This document shows, one piece after another, positions 1 through 8,778 of a stretch of DNA of 64,000 bases. A program made the position numbers and the translations under genes. The notes beneath the pieces are model-generated. The model made no database searches. It was not told where the DNA came from and was given only the letters and a program-made list of their open reading frames with translations. This DNA comes from Vibrio ezurae NBRC 102218 (lineage in GTDB: Bacteria; Pseudomonadota; Gammaproteobacteria; Enterobacterales; Vibrionaceae). The stretch is taken from contig NZ_BATM01000020.1 in assembly GCF_000467185.1 (NCBI RefSeq), forward strand, positions 1 to 64,000, written 5' to 3'. How positions within the stretch are numbered: position 1 is the first letter of the stretch; each line of letters opens with the position of its first letter.

Positions 1-33
1 GGTATTATTACATTGGTAAAAGTGGAACAACTC

Positions 34-1554
34 ATGCTGACTAGTAATCTATATGCGGCCACGCAAATCAAACAAAGCGAAGAGACCGCCGCGAATCGAG
101 CGGGCATCACTTTGTATGAATTGATGGAGCGTGCCGGACAAGCCGCTTTTGAACGTGTGCAGTTCATGCTACCTAATTTAGGTCGTATTTTGGTCTGTTG
201 CGGTTCTGGAAATAATGGTGGAGATGGCTTTGTGGTGGCGCGTTTGGCGTTGGAAGCAGGGTATGATGTCGATGTTTTTCAGCCCGAATATTGCATTCGT
301 AAAAACATCTCCCCTTTGTCTGATTGTCAGAAAGCGAGACATAAGTGGTCTACCTACAATAAGTCGGTTCTCAATACTATTGAGGGTGATAAGCAATACG
401 ACTTAATTGTGGATGCGTTGCTTGGCACAGGTCTTGCGAACAATGTCAGGGATAACCTTGCCGCGGATATCTCTCAAATCAACGCTTTGAATACCCCTAT
501 TTTAAGCTTAGATATTCCATCAGGATTGCACGCGGATTCTGGTGCTATCTTAGGCACGGCCATCAAGGCAAGTTGTACTGTGACATTTGTGGGCAATAAA
601 ATGGGTTTAGTGACGGGTCAGGCGCGTAATGTTGTGGGTAGCTTGTATGTGGCTGATCTGGGCATCTTCCCTTATTTTACACATCTAGAACCAACTCAAG
701 TCTCAGTATTTACGCAATCTAATGCAGTTGCTCTTATTCCGCAAAGAGAAGCAACCGCACACAAGGGGAATACGGGCCGTGCATTGTTAGTTGGCGGAAA
801 TAAAGGAATGAGCGGTGCGATTATTATGGCTGGACAAGCGTGTGCTCGAGTGGGGGCAGGCTTAATCACTGTTATGACTCACTCTAACTCCATTCCCCCA
901 TTACTGATGCGCCAACCAGAGTTGATGTCGATTGCGGTTGAAAGGGGCGACTTGCAACATATCGAAACGTTAATTAACCCAAATACTCTGGCTCGAACAG
1001 GTGCGATAGCCATTGGACCGGGACTCGGTATGACGGCTTGGTCAAAGGCTCTATTTAACTGGGTAATGGCCACAAAGACGCCGAAAATTATTGATGCCGA
1101 TGGCTTAAACTTTTTAGCAGCCAGTCGCAAAGTATTCGATTTACGCAATAGTATTATCACGCCGCACCCCGCAGAGGCCGCGAGATTACTCGGCGTGACG
1201 GTGGCGGATATAGAAAACGACCGATACGGCGGACTGCATCAGTTACAAACCAAATATCAATGTGTCGTGCTGCTCAAAGGAGCGGGTACGTTAATTAGTG
1301 ATGGTCAAGAGATAAAGGTGATTAACGCAGGCAACTCAGGTATGGCTACCGGCGGGATGGGAGATATATTGACGGGCGTGATTACTGGGCTAGTTTGCCA
1401 AGGGTTGCCAGCAATGCAGGCGGCGTGTCTCGGTGCTTGGCTCCATTCTACAGCGGCAGATAACAGTGCTAGCGCATATGGAAGCATTGGAATGTTAGCG
1501 TCTGATCTATTGCCGGAACTTCGCTTGTTAATGAACCCAAATAACAATAAATGA
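34..1554 (+). CDS. nnr: Bifunctional NAD(P)H-hydrate epimerase / ADP-dependent NAD(P)H-hydrate dehydratase
   Basis: This cytoplasmic repair enzyme epimerises and dehydrates damaged NADHX/NADPHX back to NAD(P)H. The N-terminal half is a YjeF_N epimerase domain with the GNNGGDGFVVAR loop and the SLDIPSG motif. The C-terminal half is a ribokinase-like dehydratase domain with HKGNTGRALLVGG, GPGLG, DADGLN, TPHPAEA and the catalytic GMGDILTG motif. The length of about 506 residues is normal for the fused enzyme. I prefer the ATG at 34, because the residues that follow align with the usual family N-terminus. A TTG at 13 and a GTG at 22 are also in frame, and the window starts too close upstream to decide. 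In many gammaproteobacteria this gene sits beside tsaE; here guaC follows instead. Function is confident; only the start is uncertain. Confidence 0.95.
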   Translation: MLTSNLYAATQIKQSEETAANRAGITLYELMERAGQAAFERVQFMLPNLGRILVCCGSGNNGGDGFVVARLALEAGYDVDVFQPEYCIRKNISPLSDCQKARHKWSTYNKSVLNTIEGDKQYDLIVDALLGTGLANNVRDNLAADISQINALNTPILSLDIPSGLHADSGAILGTAIKASCTVTFVGNKMGLVTGQARNVVGSLYVADLGIFPYFTHLEPTQVSVFTQSNAVALIPQREATAHKGNTGRALLVGGNKGMSGAIIMAGQACARVGAGLITVMTHSNSIPPLLMRQPELMSIAVERGDLQHIETLINPNTLARTGAIAIGPGLGMTAWSKALFNWVMATKTPKIIDADGLNFLAASRKVFDLRNSIITPHPAEAARLLGVTVADIENDRYGGLHQLQTKYQCVVLLKGAGTLISDGQEIKVINAGNSGMATGGMGDILTGVITGLVCQGLPAMQAACLGAWLHSTAADNSASAYGSIGMLASDLLPELRLLMNPNNNK

Positions 1555-1808
1555 GCAAAACTGAAAAAAAACGGGAAATAATGAGAAAAATCAGCAATAA
1601 ATGAGCGGGTTAAACCGCTTGAAAAGCGAAGATATCTTCTGGATTGGTGAGCCAGATCACGCTAATGAATGGGTCATAATGTAAGAGAAATTGTTTCTCA
1701 AGAAAAGAAAGATTATAAGATGTTGATTTAAAAGGGTAAATGAAAGGTTTCAGAGCGAGGATTTGCAAGTTTCAAGATAGTAGCACAAATAAAAACAAAA
1801 AATCAGTC
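1555..1808. other. Intergenic region after nnr with a 12-bp direct repeat
   Basis: No gene is visible here. The 12-mer CAATAAATGAGC, which contains the nnr stop codon, occurs at 1545-1556 and again at 1595-1606. A short hairpin (AGCGG at 1604-1608 with CCGCT at 1615-1619) overlaps the second copy. It has no T-run after it, so it is at best a weak terminator for nnr. Confidence 0.4.
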
Positions 1809-1836
1809 TTGCGACAATTTAATCCGAGCCTATAAT
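1809..1836 (+). promoter_or_regulatory. Near-consensus sigma-70 promoter upstream of guaC
   Basis: A -35 box TTGCGA (1809-1814) and a perfect -10 box TATAAT (1831-1836) are separated by 16 bp. Transcription would start near 1843, which is inside the first arm of the strong hairpin at 1841-1872. It is the best-looking promoter I found in the window. It would drive guaC through a leader of about 120 nt. Confidence 0.6.
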
Positions 1837-1840
1837 GCTG

Positions 1841-1909
1841 AAAACCGGAGCGTCTGCCAACGCTCCGGTTTTTTTGTGTCCGAAGAATGGTCAACGCTTC
1901 TGCCAAAGC
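1841..1909 (+). promoter_or_regulatory. guaC leader: terminator-like hairpin plus a second hairpin with the same loop
   Basis: A perfect 12-bp stem (1841-1852 with 1861-1872) encloses the loop TCTGCCAA (1853-1860) and ends in a T-run, like an intrinsic terminator. Downstream, a weak 3-bp stem (GCT 1896-1898, AGC 1907-1909) encloses exactly the same octamer (1899-1906). The segment CAACGCT is also shared by both regions, so AGCG at 1849-1852 could pair with either copy. That arrangement would suit an attenuator or an RNA- or ligand-responsive leader controlling guaC. It matches no riboswitch class I recognise. The structure is seen; the regulatory role is inferred. Confidence 0.45.
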
Positions 1910-1961
1910 ACGACCTGCATTGTAATTGGCACGTCATTTATAAGAATCAAGGAAATGCACA

Positions 1962-3005
1962 ATGCGTATCGAACAAGAACTTAAGTTAGGCTTTAAAGAT
2001 GTACTGTTTCGCCCTAAGCGCTCAACACTAAAAAGTCGTTCCCAAGTAAATTTAACCCGCGATTTTACATTCAAGCATAGTGGTCGTCAATGGTCTGGTG
2101 TACCTGTTATCGCCGCCAACATGGATTCTGTTGCAACATTCGAAATGGCCGCCGCATTAGCCGAGCACGACGTAATGACCGCCGTACACAAACACTACAC
2201 AGTAGAGCAGTGGGCAGACTTCGTTAAAAATGCAGACAGCAAAACACTGAAAAATGTATTTGTATCAACCGGCACTTCAGAAGCTGAGTTTGAGAAAACC
2301 AAACAAATTATGGCACTGTCAGAAGAGCTGATTTTCATCTGTGTTGATATCGCCAATGGTTACTCAGAACACCTTGTCGAATACGTAGAAAAAGTGCGCG
2401 CCGAATTCCCAACTAAAGTCATTTCAGCAGGCAACGTTGTCACCGGCGACATGTGCGAAGAGCTAATTCTTGCCGGCGCAGACATCGTAAAAGTTGGCAT
2501 CGGCCCAGGCAGCGTATGTACAACTCGCGTTAAAACAGGCGTAGGCTACCCACAACTTTCAGCCATCATCGAATGTGGCGACTCAGCCCACGGCCTTGGC
2601 GGCATGATCATCGGCGATGGCGGCTGTGCCTGCGCCGGAGACGTATCAAAAGCCTTCGGCGGCGGCGCAGACTTCGTCATGCTAGGCGGTATGCTAGCTG
2701 GCCACGAAGAATCAGGCGGCGAAGCCATAGAAAAAGACGGCAAGCAATACATGAAGTTCTACGGTATGTCATCAGAATCAGCCATGGCGAAGCACTCAGG
2801 TGGCGTCGCAAAATACCGCGCAGCAGAAGGCAAAACCGTACTATTGCCATTCCGTGGCAGTGTTCACCACACTATCTCAGACATCCTAGGCGGCGTGCGC
2901 TCTACATGTACTTACGTGGGCGCGGCGAAGCTTAAAGAATTGACTAAGCGTACTACGTTTATTCGCGTGCAAGAGCAAGAGAATAATGTGTTTGGGAAAG
3001 AGTGA
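1962..3005 (+). CDS. guaC: GMP reductase
   Basis: GMP reductase converts GMP to IMP and ammonia with NADPH, linking guanine to adenine nucleotide pools in the cytoplasm. The 347-residue protein has the length of the E. coli enzyme. It shows the IMPDH/GMPR barrel motifs: the catalytic cysteine loop GPGSVCTTR near residue 186, and the [15 protein letters not shown] and [17 protein letters not shown] phosphate-binding segments. The start is supported by AAGGA a few bases before the ATG. It appears to be a single-gene unit, with a strong promoter and hairpin leader upstream and an intrinsic terminator downstream. It forms the left border of the defence island. Confidence 0.97.
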   Translation: MRIEQELKLGFKDVLFRPKRSTLKSRSQVNLTRDFTFKHSGRQWSGVPVIAANMDSVATFEMAAALAEHDVMTAVHKHYTVEQWADFVKNADSKTLKNVFVSTGTSEAEFEKTKQIMALSEELIFICVDIANGYSEHLVEYVEKVRAEFPTKVISAGNVVTGDMCEELILAGADIVKVGIGPGSVCTTRVKTGVGYPQLSAIIECGDSAHGLGGMIIGDGGCACAGDVSKAFGGGADFVMLGGMLAGHEESGGEAIEKDGKQYMKFYGMSSESAMAKHSGGVAKYRAAEGKTVLLPFRGSVHHTISDILGGVRSTCTYVGAAKLKELTKRTTFIRVQEQENNVFGKE

Positions 3006-3037
3006 GTAGTAGATAGTTCAGGGGAATTTGAATTTGG

Positions 3038-3065
3038 GAGAGTCGCGTAAGCGGCTCTTTTTTTT
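3038..3065 (+). terminator. Intrinsic terminator of guaC
   Basis: An 8-9 bp stem (about 3038-3046 with 3051-3059, including one G-T wobble) closes a GTAA tetraloop and runs directly into a stretch of eight T residues. It lies about 35 bp after the guaC stop codon. Confidence 0.85.
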
Positions 3066-3907
3066 GTATTCGAGAGCTGATAGTTTCCTGCGGGTACGAA
3101 AGTGTCAACAATGGGTTGTTTGAATGTGGATTTTGAATTATGACCATTCGCTAGATGGTTAGGATTAAAACATGCGAAATTTATAATATTAAAATTAGAT
3201 TACTGCTTGGCTACCAATATTATCGATACGATGAGGTAATCATTTCTGTAATTATATGCGCGTAAATGAATAATCTGTCAGCTTATATGATATTTTATTT
3301 TTTATAGTTACTCGTGTAGTCAGATTAATTTTGGAATACCTTATATTCCATTTGTTGACTAAAAATCGTTATAATTTACGATATTGAATAGCAAATACTT
3401 CGTCGTATAGTGAACCGTGTAATGTGCGGAAAGTAACTATCAAGGAATTTAAGTTCTTGCAAATTAGATGACAGGTATTGTTATTTGATGGTTAAATCAC
3501 GCCTAGAAGTAGGTGTTTACGTTTTGCTTGGGTTAAATGTGTTTAAATTAAGTTAATTTTATTTTGGGGTGATGTGTTGCAGTACCAGGAGTATCTTGTT
3601 TTTTTTACATAAAATAAAATACGGAAGTTTTAATATTAGTATCTTCTGAATTTAATAATGAGGTTGTACAATGGTTTTTCTATACGTTTCTTTATTAAAT
3701 CATCACACTATCAAAATGATAGTTGACTCTTTATTTTATTTATAACAATGAAATGGATGTAAGTAATTGAATTAGTAAGATACATTTATTCTGAATATGG
3801 CAGATTGCAATTAATTGATCTGTAATGGCACAATTAATTTGGTCGCATGGTAAGTTAATATTGCTGGTTGTATTCGACAGCTTTCCTCTAACTTTAACGA
3901 GATGTAG
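3066..3907. other. Long AT-rich intergenic region before the Zorya-like operon
   Basis: No convincing coding sequence is visible in about 840 bp. The region is very AT-rich and presumably carries the promoter of the operon that starts at 3908. A dyad at 3332-3350 with an adjacent TTGACT is the only structured element I could pick out. A small RNA cannot be excluded by eye. Confidence 0.6.
3332..3382 (+). promoter_or_regulatory. Dyad operator-like site next to a possible promoter
   Basis: A perfect 7-5-7 inverted repeat (TGGAATA 3332-3338, TATTCCA 3344-3350) is followed at once by TTGACT (3355-3360). A weak -10, TACGAT (3377-3382), lies 16 bp further on. The layout suits a helix-turn-helix repressor site over a promoter, but no regulator gene is nearby and the first gene starts about 525 bp downstream. 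Confidence 0.25.
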
Positions 3908-4267
3908 ATGACATTAAACGATTTTGTACAACGAATAACAGCGATAAATCGGGCTTGGAAAACTGCTGGAAACGATAGTGAACCGTATATTAATCAGCAC
4001 ATTGCAAAACAGTTGCAAGAACAAAAATCAGCTTGGCAAGTAGAATTTTATAGAGCCTACCCAAAAGTGGTTTGGTTTAAAGCTGATTTAGAAAACCATC
4101 CAGATGGCAATACTTATAGCGTCAGGTTTGGGGATCGCACAGTCCTTTCCTCTGACGGTGACGTTAAATGGAATGCCGAACATATACCTAAATATTTATT
4201 GCAAAAGCTTTTGACGGAATCTGAATTTCGAAGTGCAACACAACCAAAGAATGAACTATGCCTCTAA
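3908..4267 (+). CDS. Hypothetical protein, first gene of the Zorya-like operon
   Basis: I do not recognise this 119-residue soluble protein. It has no signal peptide or membrane segment. The N-terminal half looks helical and the middle looks like a small beta-rich unit (VRFGDRTVLSSDGDVKWNAE). The last 10 bp overlap the start of the MotA-like gene, so it is translationally coupled to the operon and is probably a component or regulator of it. The ribosome-binding site is weak. Confidence 0.7.
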   Translation: MTLNDFVQRITAINRAWKTAGNDSEPYINQHIAKQLQEQKSAWQVEFYRAYPKVVWFKADLENHPDGNTYSVRFGDRTVLSSDGDVKWNAEHIPKYLLQKLLTESEFRSATQPKNELCL

Positions 4268-6714
4268 TTAATATTGCTTTTATCACATTTACCGCTTTAG
4301 TATTGGTTTGGTGCCTATTTAGGCTCGGAAGTGCTAGAGCAAAATACGCGTATACTATCGGTCAAACTTTAGCTGCGTTTGAAGAAATAAGCTCCAGTAA
4401 AGACTCTCCAATCAACAGGCTAAGCGAAGAAGCTCAAGCGTTGGCAAGTCAATCATGTGCGACACATACCAGTAAAAATACGAAGAAAGTGTCGTTTGAG
4501 GGCTCTACGGTATTATTATTACGTCCAGCAGATGTAATGGTACCGTCTTTTAGTAGCACAGCATTCAAATCAGTACCCGCAATTCTAACTACCATAGGTA
4601 TTTTAGGTACCTTTTTTGGTATCACCATTGGCTTAGGCTCTTTAGATGGCATTGGTGCTAATTCTGAACAGTTAGTATCAAAGGCTATGGGATTAATTGA
4701 GGGCTTAGGTACAGCTTTTCAAACCTCGATAGCAGGTATGGGAGCGAGCTTTATATTTATGGCAATATTGTCCATATTGATTGCGTCTCAAGCTAAGAAG
4801 CGTGAGAAGGTGCTTCGTCAAATTCAAAATAGCTCTAAGCTGCTTTCTGGAAGTGACTTGTTGAACCAACTAGTTGAACATCAGAAAGAAAGCAAAAATG
4901 AATTAGCAGACTTTTCAAGTCTGGTTGACTCACTACAATCGCTCGTTGCGAAACCTTCAGCGCTTACTAGTGAGGAATATGAACAATTTTCCGGTCAAAA
5001 TGCTAAAGCATTAGAACAGAGCATCTCAATACTGCATAAAGACCTCATTTCTATAGTTTCATCTCTAAAGCATAATGAAGACTTATTAGGACAATCACTT
5101 GCTCAGCATATTGGCACAGCAATCGAAACAGGTGTTACCCAACCATTGCGTGAAGATTTATCCATTATTACTAATAGACTGTCGGGACTTGACACATTAG
5201 TCGAGAACCAAGTTACTCCAGATATTCTAGAAAACAACTTGGAAACGAAAGTAACAAATCCAACAGTTTCAGCTATAGGTCAAGTGGCTCAAGAGTCTTC
5301 GCAGATAAACACAGCAATGTTTGCCATCTCGGAAGTGCTAGGATCACTAACTCAACAGAATAATGAGCCGCTGACTCAAGCTCAGCTAATCGATGCATTA
5401 CAGCAAGAATTGCAAAAACCTATTCTTCAGAACCTATCAGCTCTTAATTCTTCTTCGACCAATATTGCTCAGAGTGTCGCAAATACTAATGAATTGCTGA
5501 TAGCTCAATCGTCTGATACTCAGTTACGCCAAGCTCTCGCAGAAGTCATTTCAACGCCAATTTTTGCCAAGCTAGAAGAGATCAATATGCACTCGGCATC
5601 TACTGTCGCTGGCATAGAAGATCTTTCTAAATCAAGAATGAATGAATTCGAGCATCTTGTAGAGAAAATGGGTGAAGAGGTAGTTAAACCGGTTACTGAT
5701 GAGCTGAGCGATACTAACAAAGTGGTTTCACGCTTTGCTGATGTAACCGATGAGCTAAATCAAAATGTGGTCAATTCAGTCCAAGAAATGTCAAAGGCAA
5801 CAGAGACAGTTGTTAACTTTGAAAAACAAACTCTTATTAAGCTAGGTGCATTTGCAAGCTCAATGGATCGCTCATTAAATGAGTTTGCCGACAATAGTAC
5901 AAAGGCCCTTTCAGATATTTCTGAAGAAGTTAAGGGAATTGTCGAGCTTGGCAATAAGTCGATTAAGCAACAAACAGAATCATTCTCAACGATTATCGCT
6001 GATTCAAAGTCTATGTTCGATGAGCAAGCAAATACGCTGAAAAGTGTAGGTGTGGAATCTGCGTCACTTATGATGAATGCAAGGCAAGAGTTGGAGACGG
6101 GTTTAGGTGATATTGATACTAAAGTTCTAAATATGTCTTCAACTATTCAGGGTGAACTAGAGCGCTTTAGAGAAGATTATCAAAAAAATCTTACTCATTA
6201 TTTTACCGAACAAAATAGATTGTTAGACGAGTCTCTGAATGAGCAGAAGAGTGGCCTAAATGAGGTTGTAGAAAACTTCAAAGATGCATTTGAAGATGAG
6301 TACCAGAAACGTAAGGCTTTGTTCTTAGAGCTTGATAAGCAGCATGGACAATTGGCTGATGCGGCAGAGCGAGTTCAATCAATGGCAAAAGCTATAGGGC
6401 TAGAAAAGGCCAGTTGGACAAGTGAGATTCAATTGGTTCAGCAGTCAATTGGTCGTCAAGTTGCAGATTTAGGTAAGTCATTTAGTGAAGCATCGAAACA
6501 GTTTTCATTGGTCGCATCCCAAATGCGCCCAGAAATGGATGATTACTTTATGCGTGCTAACAAGTCAACTGAAGAGTACTTTGCGTCATTTGATGCTGCA
6601 TCTACGAGTATCTACAACAAATTGGGTTATGTGGCTGAACTTATGAGTACTGTTATAGTAGAAGCGCAGCAAGAAAAAGCATCGCTTAGAGAAGAAAAAG
6701 CGTTGGTTGTCTAA
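4258..6714 (+). CDS. MotA/TolQ/ExbB-like (ZorA-like) membrane protein with long coiled-coil tail, copy 1
   Basis: This 818-residue protein is predicted to be the ring-forming subunit of an ion-driven motor in the inner membrane. An N-terminal membrane segment lies at about residues 5-22. It is followed by the paired hydrophobic segments typical of MotA/ExbB proteins at about 104-124 (ILTTIGILGTFFGITIGLG) and 151-176 (TAFQTSIAGMGASFIFMAIL). The remaining 640 residues form a long, Ser/Gln/Glu-rich, mostly helical cytoplasmic tail, as in ZorA of Zorya defence systems, where such a tail is thought to carry the signal inward. It overlaps the next gene by one base (TAATG), and that gene encodes its likely MotB-type partner. 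ZorA-like is my best call; a different MotA family member cannot be excluded. Confidence 0.75.
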   Translation: MPLINIAFITFTALVLVWCLFRLGSARAKYAYTIGQTLAAFEEISSSKDSPINRLSEEAQALASQSCATHTSKNTKKVSFEGSTVLLLRPADVMVPSFSSTAFKSVPAILTTIGILGTFFGITIGLGSLDGIGANSEQLVSKAMGLIEGLGTAFQTSIAGMGASFIFMAILSILIASQAKKREKVLRQIQNSSKLLSGSDLLNQLVEHQKESKNELADFSSLVDSLQSLVAKPSALTSEEYEQFSGQNAKALEQSISILHKDLISIVSSLKHNEDLLGQSLAQHIGTAIETGVTQPLREDLSIITNRLSGLDTLVENQVTPDILENNLETKVTNPTVSAIGQVAQESSQINTAMFAISEVLGSLTQQNNEPLTQAQLIDALQQELQKPILQNLSALNSSSTNIAQSVANTNELLIAQSSDTQLRQALAEVISTPIFAKLEEINMHSASTVAGIEDLSKSRMNEFEHLVEKMGEEVVKPVTDELSDTNKVVSRFADVTDELNQNVVNSVQEMSKATETVVNFEKQTLIKLGAFASSMDRSLNEFADNSTKALSDISEEVKGIVELGNKSIKQQTESFSTIIADSKSMFDEQANTLKSVGVESASLMMNARQELETGLGDIDTKVLNMSSTIQGELERFREDYQKNLTHYFTEQNRLLDESLNEQKSGLNEVVENFKDAFEDEYQKRKALFLELDKQHGQLADAAERVQSMAKAIGLEKASWTSEIQLVQQSIGRQVADLGKSFSEASKQFSLVASQMRPEMDDYFMRANKSTEEYFASFDAASTSIYNKLGYVAELMSTVIVEAQQEKASLREEKALVV

Positions 6715-7355
6715 TGAATACATTTATAGAACAACATGAAGAAGAACAAATAGACGAAACAGGTACTTGGTTATCCATAGGTGATCTAATGGCAGGCTTG
6801 TTGATGGTATTTGCTTTGTTCTTGATTGTCACCTTGGCACAACTTTATAAGTATCAAGAGCAATCTAAAAGTAATCGTATTGTCATTATTGAAGAGATTC
6901 AAAAAGGACTAGATAAGGCTGGAATACAGTCAAAAGTTGATTTGCAAACAGGCTCACTATCGTTAACTGAGGGCTTGAATTTCGGGGACAATAGTTCATC
7001 GATAAATGCGCCATCGAAGTTATTTCTTAAGAAGTTAATACCAATTTATAGCCAAGCTATATTTCTCAATGAGAGCACATCTAAAGAAGTATTACACCTT
7101 GTTATCGAAGGAAATGCGGATATAGGTGAAGGAGAGGGAAGAGCATTGTCTCTCAGTCTTAATCGAGCAGAGGCAGTAACGAGTTATATTGAACAGATGA
7201 TCTTTCCTTATAAAGGACAGTTTATGGACAAGATTCTTCCTGCTGCTCGAGGAAACCTAGATGCTGAACCAAAACGACCTGCATACAAAAATAGGGAAGT
7301 AGTGTTCAGGTTCGAGTTTAAGAGTCGTGATCTTACGGAGTTGATGGGCAAGTAA
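6714..7355 (+). CDS. MotB-like (ZorB-like) protein with degenerate OmpA domain, copy 1
   Basis: This 213-residue protein is the probable stator partner of the preceding MotA-like protein. A short cytoplasmic N-terminus leads into one membrane segment (about 24-45) that begins with the MotB-type aspartate D24 in SIGDLMAGLL, the residue expected to carry protons or sodium. The periplasmic part is OmpA-like but degenerate: IEGNAD replaces the usual GHTD motif, and the final NREVVFRFEF replaces the usual RRI motif. Peptidoglycan binding may therefore be weak or altered. It overlaps the upstream gene by one base and sits two bases before the EH-signature gene. Confidence 0.75.
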   Translation: MNTFIEQHEEEQIDETGTWLSIGDLMAGLLMVFALFLIVTLAQLYKYQEQSKSNRIVIIEEIQKGLDKAGIQSKVDLQTGSLSLTEGLNFGDNSSSINAPSKLFLKKLIPIYSQAIFLNESTSKEVLHLVIEGNADIGEGEGRALSLSLNRAEAVTSYIEQMIFPYKGQFMDKILPAARGNLDAEPKRPAYKNREVVFRFEFKSRDLTELMGK

Positions 7356-7356
7356 T

Positions 7357-8778
7357 ATGAAGTCAACATCATGGTTTATTGAGCCTGTGCTACCAAAGTT
7401 TACCAAACTGGCTGAGTTAATAGATGACACCACGAACTCAATGGCGAAGCGAGATACAGATACCTTATTTTTAGCCGATAAGAAAATCACGGCGTTAGCA
7501 ACGAAGCTGAAGGAGTCAGGAAAGCTCTCAGAACTAGAGTGGCTTATTTTACTGCGATCTGAATCGCAGTATGAGTCTTTAGATGAAAGGGTTAGGCAAG
7601 GTGTTGTTGCGATAGTTTGGGAGGCAATTCAACAAGATGAATCTCGATTTTCTAAACTTAGCCTTAATCTAATCTCCGGCATCGCACGTGACTATGTCTC
7701 AATGGCTAAAGTCTTGTTGTGTGATTTCCCTAGAGTACTACCAAGACATTTTTCTAGAACGACGAAACAGCAGGTAGAAATTACACGCTACTTGATTAAT
7801 CGCCAGTTTGAATTAGGTGCTAAAGCCATACTTGCCAATGGCAAGAGTATTGTTACCTTCTTTAAATCATTAAAAATGGAATCAAAAGGATCGCACGTAA
7901 CCCATATTGCTGATGCAGCTGAGTGTGCATTGCCACAAAATCCTAGTACAGCTCAACTGACTTGGTGGCGAAGCTGTCAAGACTTAGTAGAACAAGATCA
8001 AACTATTGAACAGTTAGAGAGGCTGTTGACTAAGGTTTCTCTGATAACAGCAGAGTCACCATTTGAAAAATGGATAAAAAGCCATTGCTTGCCGGATTCA
8101 AAAAATACGCTTTGGTATCGGCTTTCTAAAGAGTCTCAGTTAAAGCTTAAGAGTTTATTCAATGTTACTGAGTATAAGTCTGTTTCAAATCTCTTTAAAT
8201 TATTGATAGAAACAAGTAACGATGATTCGTTGAATGAGCGACAAGTTCGGAACTTACAAAGTAGGATAATGTTTTGGTCAAACTATACCGATGAATTCAA
8301 AAGGGTTCGCTTCTTTTTGACTAATCGTTCATGGTCACTACTTAAGGACAAAGTAGATTTAGATGAACTAAGAGTCCAAACAATGACAAGCTCCCCATTG
8401 AATGATCAGAGTGAGATTTGCATCTTTGATGTAGGAAATTATTTTATCGTCGAACGTTTTATAGGCTCCCATTTTGATCTAGGCATATTCCAGCGAAGTG
8501 ACGAAATAGAAAGAGTCTTATTCGAAAGTGAATATATAGATGCAGAAAATATTAGCACCTTAGAACCTGATTGGGTTTTAGACCACCTTAGCTATTACCA
8601 ACATCGTATTGCTCGATTCCTAGATGGTAAGGGTGTGAAACTAGGTAAAAAAGCCCCTTCATATTGGTTTCAACCATTGAAGGCTGACCAGCAATTAAAA
8701 GTAAATAATGATTTAGATAGGCGTTATCACAACGTTTATGACAAAGCGACCTACTTCAAAACAGGAAAAAGATTTTAA
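7357..8778 (+). CDS. EH-signature domain protein, ZorC-like
   Basis: This 473-residue soluble protein is predicted to be a cytoplasmic partner of the membrane motor. The C-terminal half matches the pattern I associate with the EH_Signature family found in ZorC: RIMFWSNY near residue 307, a hydrophobic strand ending in FIVERF with a Glu, and a downstream YYQHRIARFL with a His. The N-terminal half is helical and unrecognised. In Zorya type I, ZorC is encoded after zorAB and before the helicase-nuclease ZorD. Here no ZorD follows; a second motor begins instead with a one-base overlap. The family call rests on motif memory, not on an alignment. Confidence 0.55.
   Translation: MKSTSWFIEPVLPKFTKLAELIDDTTNSMAKRDTDTLFLADKKITALATKLKESGKLSELEWLILLRSESQYESLDERVRQGVVAIVWEAIQQDESRFSKLSLNLISGIARDYVSMAKVLLCDFPRVLPRHFSRTTKQQVEITRYLINRQFELGAKAILANGKSIVTFFKSLKMESKGSHVTHIADAAECALPQNPSTAQLTWWRSCQDLVEQDQTIEQLERLLTKVSLITAESPFEKWIKSHCLPDSKNTLWYRLSKESQLKLKSLFNVTEYKSVSNLFKLLIETSNDDSLNERQVRNLQSRIMFWSNYTDEFKRVRFFLTNRSWSLLKDKVDLDELRVQTMTSSPLNDQSEICIFDVGNYFIVERFIGSHFDLGIFQRSDEIERVLFESEYIDAENISTLEPDWVLDHLSYYQHRIARFLDGKGVKLGKKAPSYWFQPLKADQQLKVNNDLDRRYHNVYDKATYFKTGKRF

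Noticed and set aside
2573..2935. Arg-rich open frame of 120 codons inside guaC
   Set aside because: It lies entirely within the clearly coding guaC frame, and its Arg-rich, low-complexity composition is that of an out-of-frame shadow.
2959..3147. Minus-strand open frame spanning the guaC end
   Set aside because: It runs through the guaC terminator hairpin and has no ribosome-binding site or recognisable protein features.
3355..3375. TTGACT with TATAAT at 3370 as a promoter
   Set aside because: The spacing is only 9 bp. The weaker TACGAT at 3377 gives a usable 16-bp spacing, so the perfect-looking TATAAT was not used.
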